NCBI RefSeq assembly: GCF_940677205.1
Contig: NZ_OW712331.1
Span: 62,001 to 126,000, forward strand
Reading direction: 5' to 3'
Source: [Clostridium] colinum
Lineage (GTDB): Bacteria > Bacillota > Clostridia > Lachnospirales > CAG-274
Length of the DNA stretch: 64,000 bases
A program made the position numbers and the translations under genes. How positions within the stretch are numbered: the stretch's first letter is position 1; each line of letters begins with the position of its first letter. The notes under the pieces were generated by a model. That model ran no database searches. It was not told where the DNA came from and was given only the letters and a program-made list of their open reading frames with translations. Below, one piece after another: positions 55,172-64,000 of this stretch.

Positions 55172-57808
55172 CTATTTTTTCAAAGTATTAATTTGTTCTT
55201 TAACTTTTTCTAACATATCTTTATACTTTGACATTTTTTCTTTTTCTTCTTCAATAACTTTTTGTGGAGCTTTTGCAACAAAGCCTTGGTTAGAAAGCTT
55301 TTTATCAACACGTTCTACTTCTTTTATAAGCTTATCTTCTTCTTTTTTAAGTCTATCTAGTTCTTTTTCTATGTCTACAAGCTCATCAAAAGGCATATAT
55401 ATAACACCATTAGGTATAACAACAGATACAGCACCTTCTGGAGCATTTTTATGCTCTTTAATTGTCATATCACTAGCAAAAGCTAATGTTTTAAAAAATA
55501 CTTCGCTTGTTTTAAAGGTGTTATTAACAAAATCATTGTTAGAAGATATAATAATTTGGGCTTTTTTACTATTAGGAACATTCATTTCGGCTCTAAGGTT
55601 TCTTATACCTTTTACAGCAGTTTTTATAAGCTCAACTTTTTCTTCTTCTTCTTTAAAGTTTAAGTTTGTATTAAAAGTAGGCCATTTTGATAACATAATA
55701 GTTTCTTCGTCATCTTGTATAGTTGTAAATATTTCTTCTGTTGCAAAAGGAGCAAATGGGTGTAAAAGTTTTAAAGAGTTTATAAGGACTGTTTTTAAAG
55801 TATATAAAGCCGATTTTCTTGTATTATCATCTTTGTTATAAAGGCGAGGTTTAACCATTTCTATATACCAGTCGCAATATTCGTCCCATATAAAGTCATA
55901 TATTTTTGATAAAGCAACACCTAAATCATAGCTTTCTAAATTTTGAGTTACTTCTTTTGTAAGTGTATTACATTTAGATAAAATCCATTTATCAGTATCA
56001 GTAAGTGTATCTAAAGAAATCTCAGATAAATCTTCATCTTCTAAATTCATTAATATAAAACGAGTAGCATTCCATATTTTATTTAAAAAGTTTCTATTAG
56101 ATTCAATTTTTTCCCAATAAAATCTTAAATCGTTACCAGCAGAGTTGCCAGATATAAGCATAAGCCTTAAAGCATCTGCCCCATATTTTTCTATAACTTC
56201 TAATGGGTCTATACCATTACCTAAAGATTTACTCATCTTTCTACCTTCAGAATCTCTAACAAGTCCGTGAATTAGAACATCTTTAAAAGGTAGTTCGTTC
56301 ATTTGTTCAAGTCCAGAAAATACCATACGAACAACCCAAAAGAAGATAATATCATAACCAGTAACAAGTACGTTTGTAGGATAAAAATATTCTAATTCTT
56401 CTGTTTTTTCTGGCCAACCAAGAGTAGAAAAAGGCCATAAAGCAGAGCTAAACCAAGTATCTAGTGTATCTTCATCTTGTACTAAAGAAGTATGATTACA
56501 TTTAGAACAACATTTAGGCATTTCTTTTGATACTTCTATATGACCACATTTTTCACAATAATAAGCAGGTATACGGTGTCCCCACCAAAGTTGACGAGAT
56601 ATACACCAGTCTTTTATATTTTCTAACCAATGAGTATATATTTTGCCAAATCTATCTGGAATAAAACGAAGCTCATTTTTATAGTAAGCCTCTAGGGCAG
56701 GTTTTGCAAGTTCTTCCATTTTTACAAACCATTGGCTTTTAATAAGAGGCTCTACAACGTGAGAGCAACGTTCGTGAGTACCTACTGCGTGGCTTATAGG
56801 TTGTTCTTTAATAAAAAGTCCAAGTTTATCAAGCTCTTTTATAATTTCTTTTCTTGCATCATATCTATACAAACCTTTAAATTGACCACCATTTTCATTT
56901 ATAGTTCCATCATCATTAAAAATATTTATTTTTGGTAGATTGTGTCTTTGTCCTACTTCAAAGTCGTTAGGGTCGTGGGCTGGTGTTATTTTAACAACAC
57001 CCGTACCAAATTCCATATCTACATATTCATCAGCTATGATAGGTATTTCTCTATTAACAAAAGGAACAACACAAGTTTTGCCTATAAAATCTCTATATCT
57101 ATCATCATTTGGGTTTACTGCAATAGCAGTATCACCAAGCATTGTTTCTGGACGAGTAGTGGCAAATTGTAAAAACTCATTTGTACCTTTAATAGGATAT
57201 TTTATATGCCAGAAAAAGCCGTTTTTATCTTCGTGTTCTACTTCTGCGTCAGATATAGTAGTTTGACAATTAGGACACCAGTTGATAAGCTTTTCACCTT
57301 TGTAAATATAACCTTTTTCATAAAGCTTTATAAATACTTCTGTTACGGCATTAGATAGACCTTCGTCCATTGTAAATCGTTCTCTGTCCCAGTCGCAAGA
57401 GTTACCAAGCTTTTTAAGCTGATTTACTATTGTTCCGCCATATTCTTCTTTCCACTGCCAAGCTCTTTTTAAAAATTCTTCTCTGCCAAGGTCATCTTTT
57501 GTTATACCTTCTTTAGCTAATTTATCTATTATTTTTACTTCTGTTGATATACTAGCGTGGTCTGTGCCTGGTAGCCAAAGGGCAGAATAGCCTTGCATTC
57601 TTTTCCATCTTATAAGAATATCTTGTAAAGTGTTATCAAGGGCGTGTCCCATATGAAGATGGCCAGTGATATTTGGTGGTGGAATAACTATTGTATAAGG
57701 TATTTTATTTTTGTCTACTTTTGCATGAAAGTATTTTTTTTCTAACCAATTTTTATAAATCCTATCTTCGATAGAAGGATTATAATTTTTTTCTAGTTCT
57801 TTTTTCAT
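55172..57808 (-). CDS. valS: Valyl-tRNA synthetase
   Basis: An 878-residue class I synthetase. HIGH-type motif GHLHMGHALDNTLQD, ValRS-specific WLPGTDHASISTEVK, zinc-type Cys clusters (WCPNCQTTISD and CEKCGHIEVSKEMPKCCSKC), editing domain with FATTRPETMLGDTAIAV, KMSKS loop GRKMSKSLGNG and a C-terminal coiled coil. Charges tRNA-Val. Its ATG overlaps the stop of the small membrane-protein gene (ATGA), and both lie behind a T-box leader with a Val specifier. Confidence 0.98.
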   Translation of the reverse strand: MKKELEKNYNPSIEDRIYKNWLEKKYFHAKVDKNKIPYTIVIPPPNITGHLHMGHALDNTLQDILIRWKRMQGYSALWLPGTDHASISTEVKIIDKLAKEGITKDDLGREEFLKRAWQWKEEYGGTIVNQLKKLGNSCDWDRERFTMDEGLSNAVTEVFIKLYEKGYIYKGEKLINWCPNCQTTISDAEVEHEDKNGFFWHIKYPIKGTNEFLQFATTRPETMLGDTAIAVNPNDDRYRDFIGKTCVVPFVNREIPIIADEYVDMEFGTGVVKITPAHDPNDFEVGQRHNLPKINIFNDDGTINENGGQFKGLYRYDARKEIIKELDKLGLFIKEQPISHAVGTHERCSHVVEPLIKSQWFVKMEELAKPALEAYYKNELRFIPDRFGKIYTHWLENIKDWCISRQLWWGHRIPAYYCEKCGHIEVSKEMPKCCSKCNHTSLVQDEDTLDTWFSSALWPFSTLGWPEKTEELEYFYPTNVLVTGYDIIFFWVVRMVFSGLEQMNELPFKDVLIHGLVRDSEGRKMSKSLGNGIDPLEVIEKYGADALRLMLISGNSAGNDLRFYWEKIESNRNFLNKIWNATRFILMNLEDEDLSEISLDTLTDTDKWILSKCNTLTKEVTQNLESYDLGVALSKIYDFIWDEYCDWYIEMVKPRLYNKDDNTRKSALYTLKTVLINSLKLLHPFAPFATEEIFTTIQDDEETIMLSKWPTFNTNLNFKEEEEKVELIKTAVKGIRNLRAEMNVPNSKKAQIIISSNNDFVNNTFKTSEVFFKTLAFASDMTIKEHKNAPEGAVSVVIPNGVIYMPFDELVDIEKELDRLKKEEDKLIKEVERVDKKLSNQGFVAKAPQKVIEEEKEKMSKYKDMLEKVKEQINTLKK

Positions 57809-58068
57809 TTGAAAAAACCTCCTAAAGATATATATATTATAATTATAATAAAAATTAAAAATAAACCTATCATTAAAAAAAGGTTTCCTTTATTAGAAAA
57901 CATTTCAGACATATAAGAATCTTTTTCTTTATTATTATCTTCTATATCTTCTTTGTCAATGTCTAATAAATCTTTATTAATATTTTGTTTAGGTTTATTA
58001 TTAAAAAGGTATTTTAATATAATAATTATACCAATTAATATAAAGATTAAAGCTAATATTTTAATAAT
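57805..58068 (-). CDS. Small two-helix membrane protein coupled to valS, non-canonical start likely
   Basis: The open frame reaches into the T-box terminator, where translation cannot begin. After the terminator it has no ATG, GTG or TTG before the second helix, yet a ribosome binding site TAGGTG is followed by ATT (58066-58068) and ATT (58063-58065). An AUU start gives about 87 residues: membrane helix IIKILALIFILIGIIIILKYLF, an acidic cytoplasmic or outer loop (DLLDIDKEDIEDNN), and a second helix LFLMIGLFLIFIIIIIYISL. I do not recognise it. Its stop overlaps the valS ATG, implying coupled translation. The start could also be an in-frame ATA a little further on. Confidence 0.6.
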   Translation of the reverse strand: MIKILALIFILIGIIIILKYLFNNKPKQNINKDLLDIDKEDIEDNNKEKDSYMSEMFSNKGNLFLMIGLFLIFIIIIIYISLGGFFK

Positions 58069-58098
58069 ATCACCTACTTTTATGTTATTAAAACAAAA

Positions 58099-58325
58099 AA
58101 AGCTCTCATCAAACAAAGGACGAAAGCATCGTGGTACCACCTTATTTCAAGCAAAAATGCAAGCACTCAAAGCCTTTAACGGAAAAGCTACCCGTATAGG
58201 CTTACTAAGCTCAGCCTATCTGCTCCAAAGCTACGTTCAATATTACATATGCAAAGTTACCTTACAGCCTATGAGTAACTCTCTCTTTTGCCAGCCAATA
58301 TTTACTCCTCTTTTTCATAGCATTT
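58099..58325 (-). promoter_or_regulatory. T-box leader, valine specifier, controlling valS
   Basis: The minus strand carries the T-box AAGGTGGTACCACGATG (58126-58143 region). It is followed by a terminator (GCTTTCGTC / GATGAGAGC, then seven T; 58099-58128). Upstream is a Stem I region whose specifier loop GAAC-GTA-GC (specifier at 58232-58234) reads GUA, a valine codon, in agreement with valS. Uncharged tRNA-Val is expected to prevent termination. Confidence 0.93.
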
Positions 58326-58453
58326 AATAATATGATTTTATATATATTATTCTAATTTGTCAATATATTTTTTTAATATATTTAATTTTTTTAAAACAGA
58401 TTATATAATAAAAAGTTTATGGGTATCATTAATATATATTATATATTGTAACA

Positions 58454-58483
58454 TTGACTTTTAAAAAATAGGGGTGCTATAAT
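58454..58483 (+). promoter_or_regulatory. Extended -10 sigma-A promoter of the sulfite-reductase-like gene
   Basis: TTGACT (58454-58459), 18 bp, TGC-TATAAT (58475-58483). Confidence 0.8.
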
Positions 58484-58514
58484 TAAAAAAAGCTTATTGA
58501 AAGGGGAAAAGGTT

Positions 58515-60071
58515 ATGTCAGATTTAAAAAAATTTTTAGAAAATGAATTGGAAATATTAAGAGAAAAAGGTAATAAATTTTTAAAAAGAGAAATTACAAT
58601 GCACGAATTTAAAAAAGAATCTGGCAGGTTTGGTATTTATGCTGAACGTGGTGGCGAATCTTTTATGATACGAATAAAAATACCTTTTGGTATATTTACA
58701 ACTAAAGCTATTGAGCTTACACAATATTTTATGAAGAAATATAACATAAAATATATTCATATTACAACAAGACAAGCTATCCAGTTTCATCATTTATCAT
58801 TAGACACTGTTTTAGAAATATTTAAAGAAACTTTAGAAAATGACTTTATAGGTTATGGTTGTGGAGGCAATTTTCCAAGAAACGTAACAATATCACCACT
58901 TTCTAATGTTGAAGTTAATGAATGTTTTGATGTTATACCTTATGCAAAATATACAACAGACTATTTTTTACAAAGAATGGATACTTATAAGTTACCTAGA
59001 AAAATAAAAGTAGGTTTTTCTAATAGTAACACTGATTTGTCTAATGTAACTGTAACAGATTTAGGATTTTTAGCCACTATAAAAGATAATAAAAAATACT
59101 TTAAAGTTTTTGTGGCCGGAGGATTTGGTAAAAACCCTCAAATTGGGCTAGAGCTACCGCAACTGATAGAACCTAAAGACATTTTATATTATGTAGATGC
59201 CCTAGTAGAGCTTTTTAAAGAAAATGGTAATTATGAAAATAGAAATAAAGCAAGAATAAGATATATTTTAAAAGAAAAAGGAAATGAAGAATTTTTAGCT
59301 TTGTACAATAGTTATATAGAAAAGTCTAAGGAGAAAGATTTAGATGTAGAAGAGCCTAAAGAGATTATTATACCAGAGGCTAATGAAGGTACGTTAGAAG
59401 AAAATAATAATATTATAGCACAAAAGCAAAAAGGAAGATATACAGTTGTTATAAAACCTATTGGTGGATTTTTAGATTTAAAAGATTTTAATAATATTGT
59501 TAACTTTATACAAAATACTAAAAGTAAAGATTATATATCTTTAATAGCTAGTATGGAAGAAAGTTTTTATGTAAATAATCTTGATGCTAAAGAAGCTAAG
59601 GAGCTTTTGGATTTATGTAAAGAATTTAATGAAACAACTAAGTTATCACAAAGCTTAAGTTGTATAGGTGTGCCTGTTTGCCAAATAGGGTTAATAGAAA
59701 GCCAAAGTTTATTAAATAACATAATAGAGCATTTTAAAAATAATAACTTAAATAAAGATTTATTACCTAAAATTCATATATCAGGTTGCCCTAATTCTTG
59801 TAGTAGACACGAAGTTGCTATGATTGGCTTTATGGGTAAAAGAAGAATGGTAGATGGAGAAATAGTAGACGTATGTGAGCTTAGTATAGATGGTGGATTT
59901 ACAATAGGCAATACAAGATTTGGAAAAGTAGTATGTGATATCTTATCAAAAGATATACCTATATTTTTACAAGAAATATATGAAAGTTTAGATAATAAAA
60001 ATATAAAATTTGAAGATTTTAAAGGTACACAAGATTTTAATAATATATGCGAAAAATATACTGTTAAATAA
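58515..60071 (+). CDS. Siroheme/4Fe-4S sulfite or nitrite reductase-like protein
   Basis: A 518-residue protein with the duplicated ferredoxin-reductase-half plus siroheme domain organisation of NIR/SIR enzymes. First half: ESFMIRIKIPFGIFTTKA, IHITTRQAIQFHHL, and GCGGNFPRNVTISPL, where NxxRNVxxxP is a substrate motif. The 4Fe-4S/siroheme Cys set is CIGVPVC (C-x5-C) and SGCPNSCSRHE (C-x3-C). It reduces sulfite to sulfide or nitrite to ammonia. Monocistronic with its own promoter; no sulfate-assimilation genes nearby, so which substrate is unknown. ATG behind AAGGGGAAAAGG. Confidence 0.88.
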   Translation: MSDLKKFLENELEILREKGNKFLKREITMHEFKKESGRFGIYAERGGESFMIRIKIPFGIFTTKAIELTQYFMKKYNIKYIHITTRQAIQFHHLSLDTVLEIFKETLENDFIGYGCGGNFPRNVTISPLSNVEVNECFDVIPYAKYTTDYFLQRMDTYKLPRKIKVGFSNSNTDLSNVTVTDLGFLATIKDNKKYFKVFVAGGFGKNPQIGLELPQLIEPKDILYYVDALVELFKENGNYENRNKARIRYILKEKGNEEFLALYNSYIEKSKEKDLDVEEPKEIIIPEANEGTLEENNNIIAQKQKGRYTVVIKPIGGFLDLKDFNNIVNFIQNTKSKDYISLIASMEESFYVNNLDAKEAKELLDLCKEFNETTKLSQSLSCIGVPVCQIGLIESQSLLNNIIEHFKNNNLNKDLLPKIHISGCPNSCSRHEVAMIGFMGKRRMVDGEIVDVCELSIDGGFTIGNTRFGKVVCDILSKDIPIFLQEIYESLDNKNIKFEDFKGTQDFNNICEKYTVK

Positions 60072-60190
60072 TATATAATTATGATTACAGGTATTAATTA
60101 GAATTATTTAAAAGATATAGAAATTTAGGTGTTTTAAATAATAAAATAATTTTTTATATTAATTTAAAATTTATAGAGATAAATACTTAT

Positions 60191-60219
60191 AAAGGGTGTA
60201 GAATTTATCTACACCCTTT
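60191..60219. terminator. GTAGA-type bidirectional terminator
   Basis: AAAGGGTGTAGA-ATTTA-TCTACACCCTTT between convergent genes; same hairpin type as those at 46037 and 61336. Confidence 0.85.
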
Positions 60220-60225
60220 ATAAAA

Positions 60226-60432
60226 TTACTGAACTGTTTTTAAATATTCATTTATACTGTTTACTAATTCATCACAGTTTAGATAGTGAACTTCACAAGC
60301 TTCTTCTAATGTTTCTAATTGTGAAGAAGGACAACCTAAACAATGCATACCAGCATTCATCATAATAGGGAATACGCCTTTGTCTAAATTTAATACATCT
60401 ATTACTTTCATATCTTTTGTTACTTGTTTCAT
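60226..60432 (-). CDS. DUF1858 protein (hybrid-cluster-associated redox disulfide domain)
   Basis: A 68-residue single-domain protein with a CLGC motif in NAGMHCLGCPSSQLETLEEA and the N-terminal TKDMKVIDVLNLDKG typical of DUF1858. Such domains accompany hybrid-cluster proteins and NADH-dependent reductases as presumed disulfide relays. Here it is opposite the siroheme reductase gene, a suggestive but convergent arrangement. RBS TGGAGG. Confidence 0.88.
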   Translation of the reverse strand: MKQVTKDMKVIDVLNLDKGVFPIMMNAGMHCLGCPSSQLETLEEACEVHYLNCDELVNSINEYLKTVQ

Positions 60433-60457
60433 ATTTTTAAACCTCCATTATTTTAGA

Positions 60458-61060
60458 TTATTTATCCCATAAAGCTTCTATTTTAGGATAATATTTAAAT
60501 AAAACTTTGCCTAATATATTGTCTTCAGGCAAAAATGTATTTTCCCAATATCTAGAATCTTGAGAATCATTTCTATTATCGCCCATCATAAAGTAGCTAT
60601 TTTCAGGCACAGTATATGGACCAAAGCTACCTAACATATCTTCCATAATATAATCATCAGGTAGTGGTGTTGTACTATCGTTTATAAATACTTTACCATC
60701 TATAATATTTACTGTTTCTCCAGGTAGACCTATTATTCTTTTTACATATAAAGTTTTTTCGTGGTCTGGAGCTTTAAATACAATTATATCGCCTCTTTGT
60801 GGCTCAGAAAAAAGATAGGATAGCCTAAAAGCTATTAATCTATCATTTGGCATAATAGTATTTTTCATAGAACCAGTAGGAACAACAGCATTTACAATTA
60901 TAAAGTGAGTAATAATAAATGCAGTAACTACTGCAATAAGAATAGTTTTTGCAATTTCTATTAAATCTCTTTTTATTTTTTGACTTTTTGTTGTAACAAT
61001 ATTTTCATCTAGATTATCTTTTTTATTATCAATTTCACTTTTTTGAGATTTATCACTCAT
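60458..61060 (-). CDS. lepB: Signal peptidase I
   Basis: A 200-residue type I signal peptidase with a single N-terminal membrane helix (AKTILIAVVTAFIITHFIIV) after a Lys-rich cytoplasmic tail. Catalytic Ser in VPTGSMKNTI and Lys in LYVKRIIGLPGE, then box E GDNRNDSQDSRYW. Removes signal peptides of Sec substrates such as the SLH and HhH proteins here. RBS TAGGAGG. Between lepB and the chemoreceptor gene lies 320 bp with a repeat and a terminator. Confidence 0.96.
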   Translation of the reverse strand: MSDKSQKSEIDNKKDNLDENIVTTKSQKIKRDLIEIAKTILIAVVTAFIITHFIIVNAVVPTGSMKNTIMPNDRLIAFRLSYLFSEPQRGDIIVFKAPDHEKTLYVKRIIGLPGETVNIIDGKVFINDSTTPLPDDYIMEDMLGSFGPYTVPENSYFMMGDNRNDSQDSRYWENTFLPEDNILGKVLFKYYPKIEALWDK

Positions 61061-61204
61061 ATTAAACCTCCTAAATTTTATAAGTCTATATAATTATACC
61101 ATTGTAAACTAAAAATGTAAACATTAATTAAGTTATTTTGTTATAAAATATAGAATATACTTAAGAAAAAATAAAGAATAACATTTAACTTCACTTTATA
61201 TTTA

Positions 61205-61335
61205 AAAATTCTAATAATAAAAAGCTTTGCTTTACATTATTTAAAAATACAGATGTTTAATGACTTTAGCCATTGTGTAAGAAAATCAAATTTAAAAAAA
61301 TGTACTCGCGGTAATAATAAAATTATCACGAAGAA
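61205..61335 (+). repeat. Copy C of the intergenic repeat (degenerate)
   Basis: AAATTCTAATAATAAAAAGC, TTTGCTTTACATTATTTAAA, GACTTTAGCCATTGTG, TAAGAAAATCA and GTACTCGCGG align with copy A in order, but with many changes. The spacer otherwise holds nothing recognisable. Confidence 0.6.
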
Positions 61336-61362
61336 AAGGTGTAGACTTTGTCTACACCTTTA
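61336..61362 (-). terminator. GTAGAC/GTCTAC-type terminator of the chemoreceptor gene
   Basis: AAAGGTGTAGAC-TTT-GTCTACACCTTT, perfect 12-bp stem. Confidence 0.85.
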
Positions 61363-61381
61363 TTTAATACTTTTACATTTT

Positions 61382-63880
61382 TTAATATTTACCAAAATCT
61401 AAACTTTCATTAATAATAATGTCAGTTTCATCATCTAATATAATTAAATCATCAGATGATAAATCTATATTAATAGATTTATTTTTATTAGTTGTAGGTT
61501 TATTTACATTTTCTGTGTTAGATTTATTATTGTTAGTTGTAGGTTTTTGATTTTCTATTTTATTATCAATTATAGGTTTGTTAGAATTAGTATTTACATT
61601 AACAATATCAACTTTTTTATCATCATTTTTTAATTTAAAGTCTGCAACAGATGCATAAAATACTTCAGCTTGACTTGCTAATTCTTCAGATGAAGCAGCA
61701 GACTCTTGGCTTGTAGCCGTATTATTTATTGTTACATATGCTATTTTAGATATAGCATCAGCAACTCCGTGTATAAATTTTTCTTGTTCTAAAGAAGATT
61801 TAGCAGAAGAATCTATAATTTTAGATATATCTTCTATTTGTTGTACTATAGTAAGTAAGGCATCAGCAGTTTGATTAGCTATTTTAGAACCTTCAGCTAC
61901 TTTTTGAACAGAACTTTCTATAAGTTCTGTTGTTTCTCTAGCGGCTTGTTGGCTTCTAGCAGCAAGGCTTCTAACCTCCTCTGCAACAACTGCAAATCCT
62001 TTACCGTGTTCACCAGCACGAGCAGCTTCAACAGCAGCATTAAGAGCTAGTATATTTGTTTGGAAAGCTATATCATCTATAACTTTAATAATATTTGATA
62101 TACTACTAGAAGCATTATTAATATCTTCCATAGCATTAAGCATACTGTTCATTTGTTCGCTACCTTTAGAGGCATTTTCTCTAGTTTCTATAGAAAGTTT
62201 ATTAGCTTTATTAGAGTTTTTACTATTTTCTTTTATTTGGTCTTCAATATCTGACATAATGTAAGTAAGTTTTTCAACAGATTCTGTTTGTTGAGTAGCA
62301 CCTTCTGCTAAAGATATACTAGATTCAGATATTTGTTTAGCACTTGCAGAAACTTGCTCTGCAGAATCTATAATGTCTCTTGTAAGAGCATTAAGATTTT
62401 CAACAATTAAGTTTACAGATTTTTGTATAGTTTTAAAATCACCTAAATATTCTCTATTAATAGAAACGTCAAAGTTTTTATTAGCCATTTCGTTAAGGAT
62501 AGTTGAAATTTCTAAAATATAAGAATTGATACTTTGACCAGTAGAATTTACAGATTCTTTTATTTTATTAAACTCACCTTTATAATTAGATGATATTCTG
62601 TAGCTAAAGTTACCTATAGAAAATTCGTTAAGTGAATTTTGAACTTCTTTAATAGGACCTACTATTTTGTCTATAAATTCATTAAGACCATCTAATAATA
62701 ATTTCCATTGTCCATCATATTGTGTACTATCTAATTTATATTCTAAGTTACCATTTATAGCTTCATTTACTAAAGAATTTATTTCTGTAGATAATGTTTT
62801 TAATGTTGTTTGAATATTTTTTAAAGCGTGTGTAGAAACATCTTTATCTCCTGGAAGTTCTTTAATATCGTTATCAAATTCTCCATCTTCTATTTCTTTA
62901 ATACAATTTGCTACATATACAGAGTCTTCTACTAACCCATTAACTGCATTGTTTATATCTTCTGTTGCATCTTTAAAAGCACCGCTATATTTTTGTGTAT
63001 TTATTCTATAACTAGTTTCACCCATTTCTAAATGTTCAGAAAGGCTGTTAATATCATCTATAATACATTGAATAGTGCCAGACATATTTGCTATAGAATT
63101 TGAAAGATCACCAAGTTCATTTTTAATATTACTACGAATATCTACATCTAGATTACCTTTTAATACCTCTAAAGCAGCATTTTTAATTTTTGCTACAGGT
63201 TTTGTTATTGACCTTGATAAGCTTATCATAAATAAATATATAAGAGCAACAATAACTATAGTTAATACAAATAAATTTGTAGTTATACGGCTAATATTTT
63301 TAGAAGATGTATTTAAATCATTTACCATTATAGAAAAAGTTAAATCTGGTAAGGAATATAATATGTCAAATAACTGTTCAATAGTAGTTGTAGTAGATGC
63401 ATCTTTTTCGGCAACTTTTTTTAAATCACCTTGTTCAGAAAAATTAATATACTCTAAAACACCTTCATAGTATTCATCTAATAACACTAATGCGCTATTA
63501 TATTTAGATATTAAATCATTTTTTAAGGATTCACTATTATTATCAATATAAAATTCATTTAAATTTGATAAGTAATTTTCTAAAATATTACGAGATTTTT
63601 CATATGCTAATGTAAGATTATTTCTAGCAGTATTGAATTCTTTTTTTGCAATATAAGAAATAGTTTGATATGCAACAAATCTAATATTTACAATATTTGG
63701 TATAGAGTTTATAATGTCATTATTTACATTTTGTACAGATTCTATTTTAGATACAAAATTTTTATCGAGTTTTCTTAAAGCACCGCTACCATAAAACCCC
63801 AAAGTTACAACTAATATAGCTAGTATTGTAACTACTACTCCAAACCTAACTTTAAGTTTTAGATTTTTATAAAAATTCAT
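61382..63880 (-). CDS. Methyl-accepting chemotaxis protein with several HAMP-like repeats
   Basis: An 832-residue receptor. Two membrane helices (about 12-30 and 205-225) bracket a four-helix-bundle sensor domain. A HAMP domain follows ([25 protein letters not shown]), then three or four poly-HAMP-like repeats of about 85 residues (each with GEF/GNL-x-D/Y pattern, e.g. [20 protein letters not shown]). The cytoplasmic signalling hairpin with tip [40 protein letters not shown] is at about 615-660, and an Asn/Thr-rich tail ends the protein. Unlike membrane-proximal single HAMP receptors, the long stalk separates membrane and tip. RBS GAGGTGGG before ATG 63880. Confidence 0.94.
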   Translation of the reverse strand: MNFYKNLKLKVRFGVVVTILAILVVTLGFYGSGALRKLDKNFVSKIESVQNVNNDIINSIPNIVNIRFVAYQTISYIAKKEFNTARNNLTLAYEKSRNILENYLSNLNEFYIDNNSESLKNDLISKYNSALVLLDEYYEGVLEYINFSEQGDLKKVAEKDASTTTTIEQLFDILYSLPDLTFSIMVNDLNTSSKNISRITTNLFVLTIVIVALIYLFMISLSRSITKPVAKIKNAALEVLKGNLDVDIRSNIKNELGDLSNSIANMSGTIQCIIDDINSLSEHLEMGETSYRINTQKYSGAFKDATEDINNAVNGLVEDSVYVANCIKEIEDGEFDNDIKELPGDKDVSTHALKNIQTTLKTLSTEINSLVNEAINGNLEYKLDSTQYDGQWKLLLDGLNEFIDKIVGPIKEVQNSLNEFSIGNFSYRISSNYKGEFNKIKESVNSTGQSINSYILEISTILNEMANKNFDVSINREYLGDFKTIQKSVNLIVENLNALTRDIIDSAEQVSASAKQISESSISLAEGATQQTESVEKLTYIMSDIEDQIKENSKNSNKANKLSIETRENASKGSEQMNSMLNAMEDINNASSSISNIIKVIDDIAFQTNILALNAAVEAARAGEHGKGFAVVAEEVRSLAARSQQAARETTELIESSVQKVAEGSKIANQTADALLTIVQQIEDISKIIDSSAKSSLEQEKFIHGVADAISKIAYVTINNTATSQESAASSEELASQAEVFYASVADFKLKNDDKKVDIVNVNTNSNKPIIDNKIENQKPTTNNNKSNTENVNKPTTNKNKSINIDLSSDDLIILDDETDIIINESLDFGKY

Positions 63881-64000
63881 TTTAACCCACCTCTTTAACA
63901 TTTTATTATTTTTTTACATTATAATATATTTTTTAACAATAAACAAGTAAAAAAATTAAAAAAGTTAAATTTTACAAATAATTTATATATAAGATAAAAG

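Overview
The window comes from the chromosome of a very A+T-rich, spore-forming Firmicute of the class Clostridia. The evidence is the cotJ spore-coat genes, the SRP RNA with an Alu domain, the hrcA-grpE-dnaK set with a CIRCE operator, T-box and FMN riboswitches, and AGGAGG-type ribosome binding sites. The genus cannot be named from the sequence alone.

Layout. 1-10,340 (mostly minus strand) is the classic origin-proximal block, read from rpmH: rpmH, rnpA, yidD, yidC/spoIIIJ, jag, mnmE, mnmG, a small unknown gene, rsmG, parB/noc, a GNAT gene, pth and the start of mfd. dnaA is not beside rpmH and parA/soj is not beside parB/noc. 10,380-18,120 holds accessory metabolism: an AI-2E-family permease, an Orn/Lys/Arg decarboxylase, an FMN-riboswitch-controlled riboflavin transporter gene followed by a VOC gene, gapN, and a divergent MerR/MATE pair with a 19-bp-spacer promoter.

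The outstanding feature lies at 18,235-33,466. cotJA and cotJB are intact, but cotJC (manganese-catalase-like coat protein) is cut in two. Its first 98 codons are at 18,770-19,065 and its last 108 codons at 33,140-33,466, in the same orientation. Between them are 14.08 kb, and the last gene before the 3' half is a serine recombinase. Joining the halves at a shared AGA (19,063-19,065 / 33,139-33,141) restores the reading frame and the expected family sequence exactly. This is the architecture of a sigK-skin-type developmental intervening element. The cargo is not phage-like. It holds the SRP RNA gene, tadA, pdxS-pdxT, cheV, an asnB-type gene, a HIT gene, an HD-GYP gene, three CPBP proteases, an AI-2E permease and a degenerate HAD protein. 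If it is excised in sporulation, excision would have to be confined to the mother cell, because ffs and tadA are normally essential.

33,500-64,000 returns to ordinary chromosome. It contains an SLH protein with an M23 peptidase, dnaJ, hrcA-grpE-dnaK, a secreted HExxH protease, a stalk/PepSY protein, a single-domain globin, a nuclease-like HhH-repeat protein, a foldase-ABC-CARDB-FtsX operon, a frameshifted AGCS symporter gene, a valine T-box with valS, a siroheme sulfite/nitrite reductase-like gene, DUF1858, lepB and a large chemoreceptor gene. Recurrent GTAGAC/GTCTAC terminator hairpins and a degenerate intergenic repeat occur at about 19.7, 46.2 and 61.3 kb.

All functions are read from motifs and gene order. 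No database search was possible.
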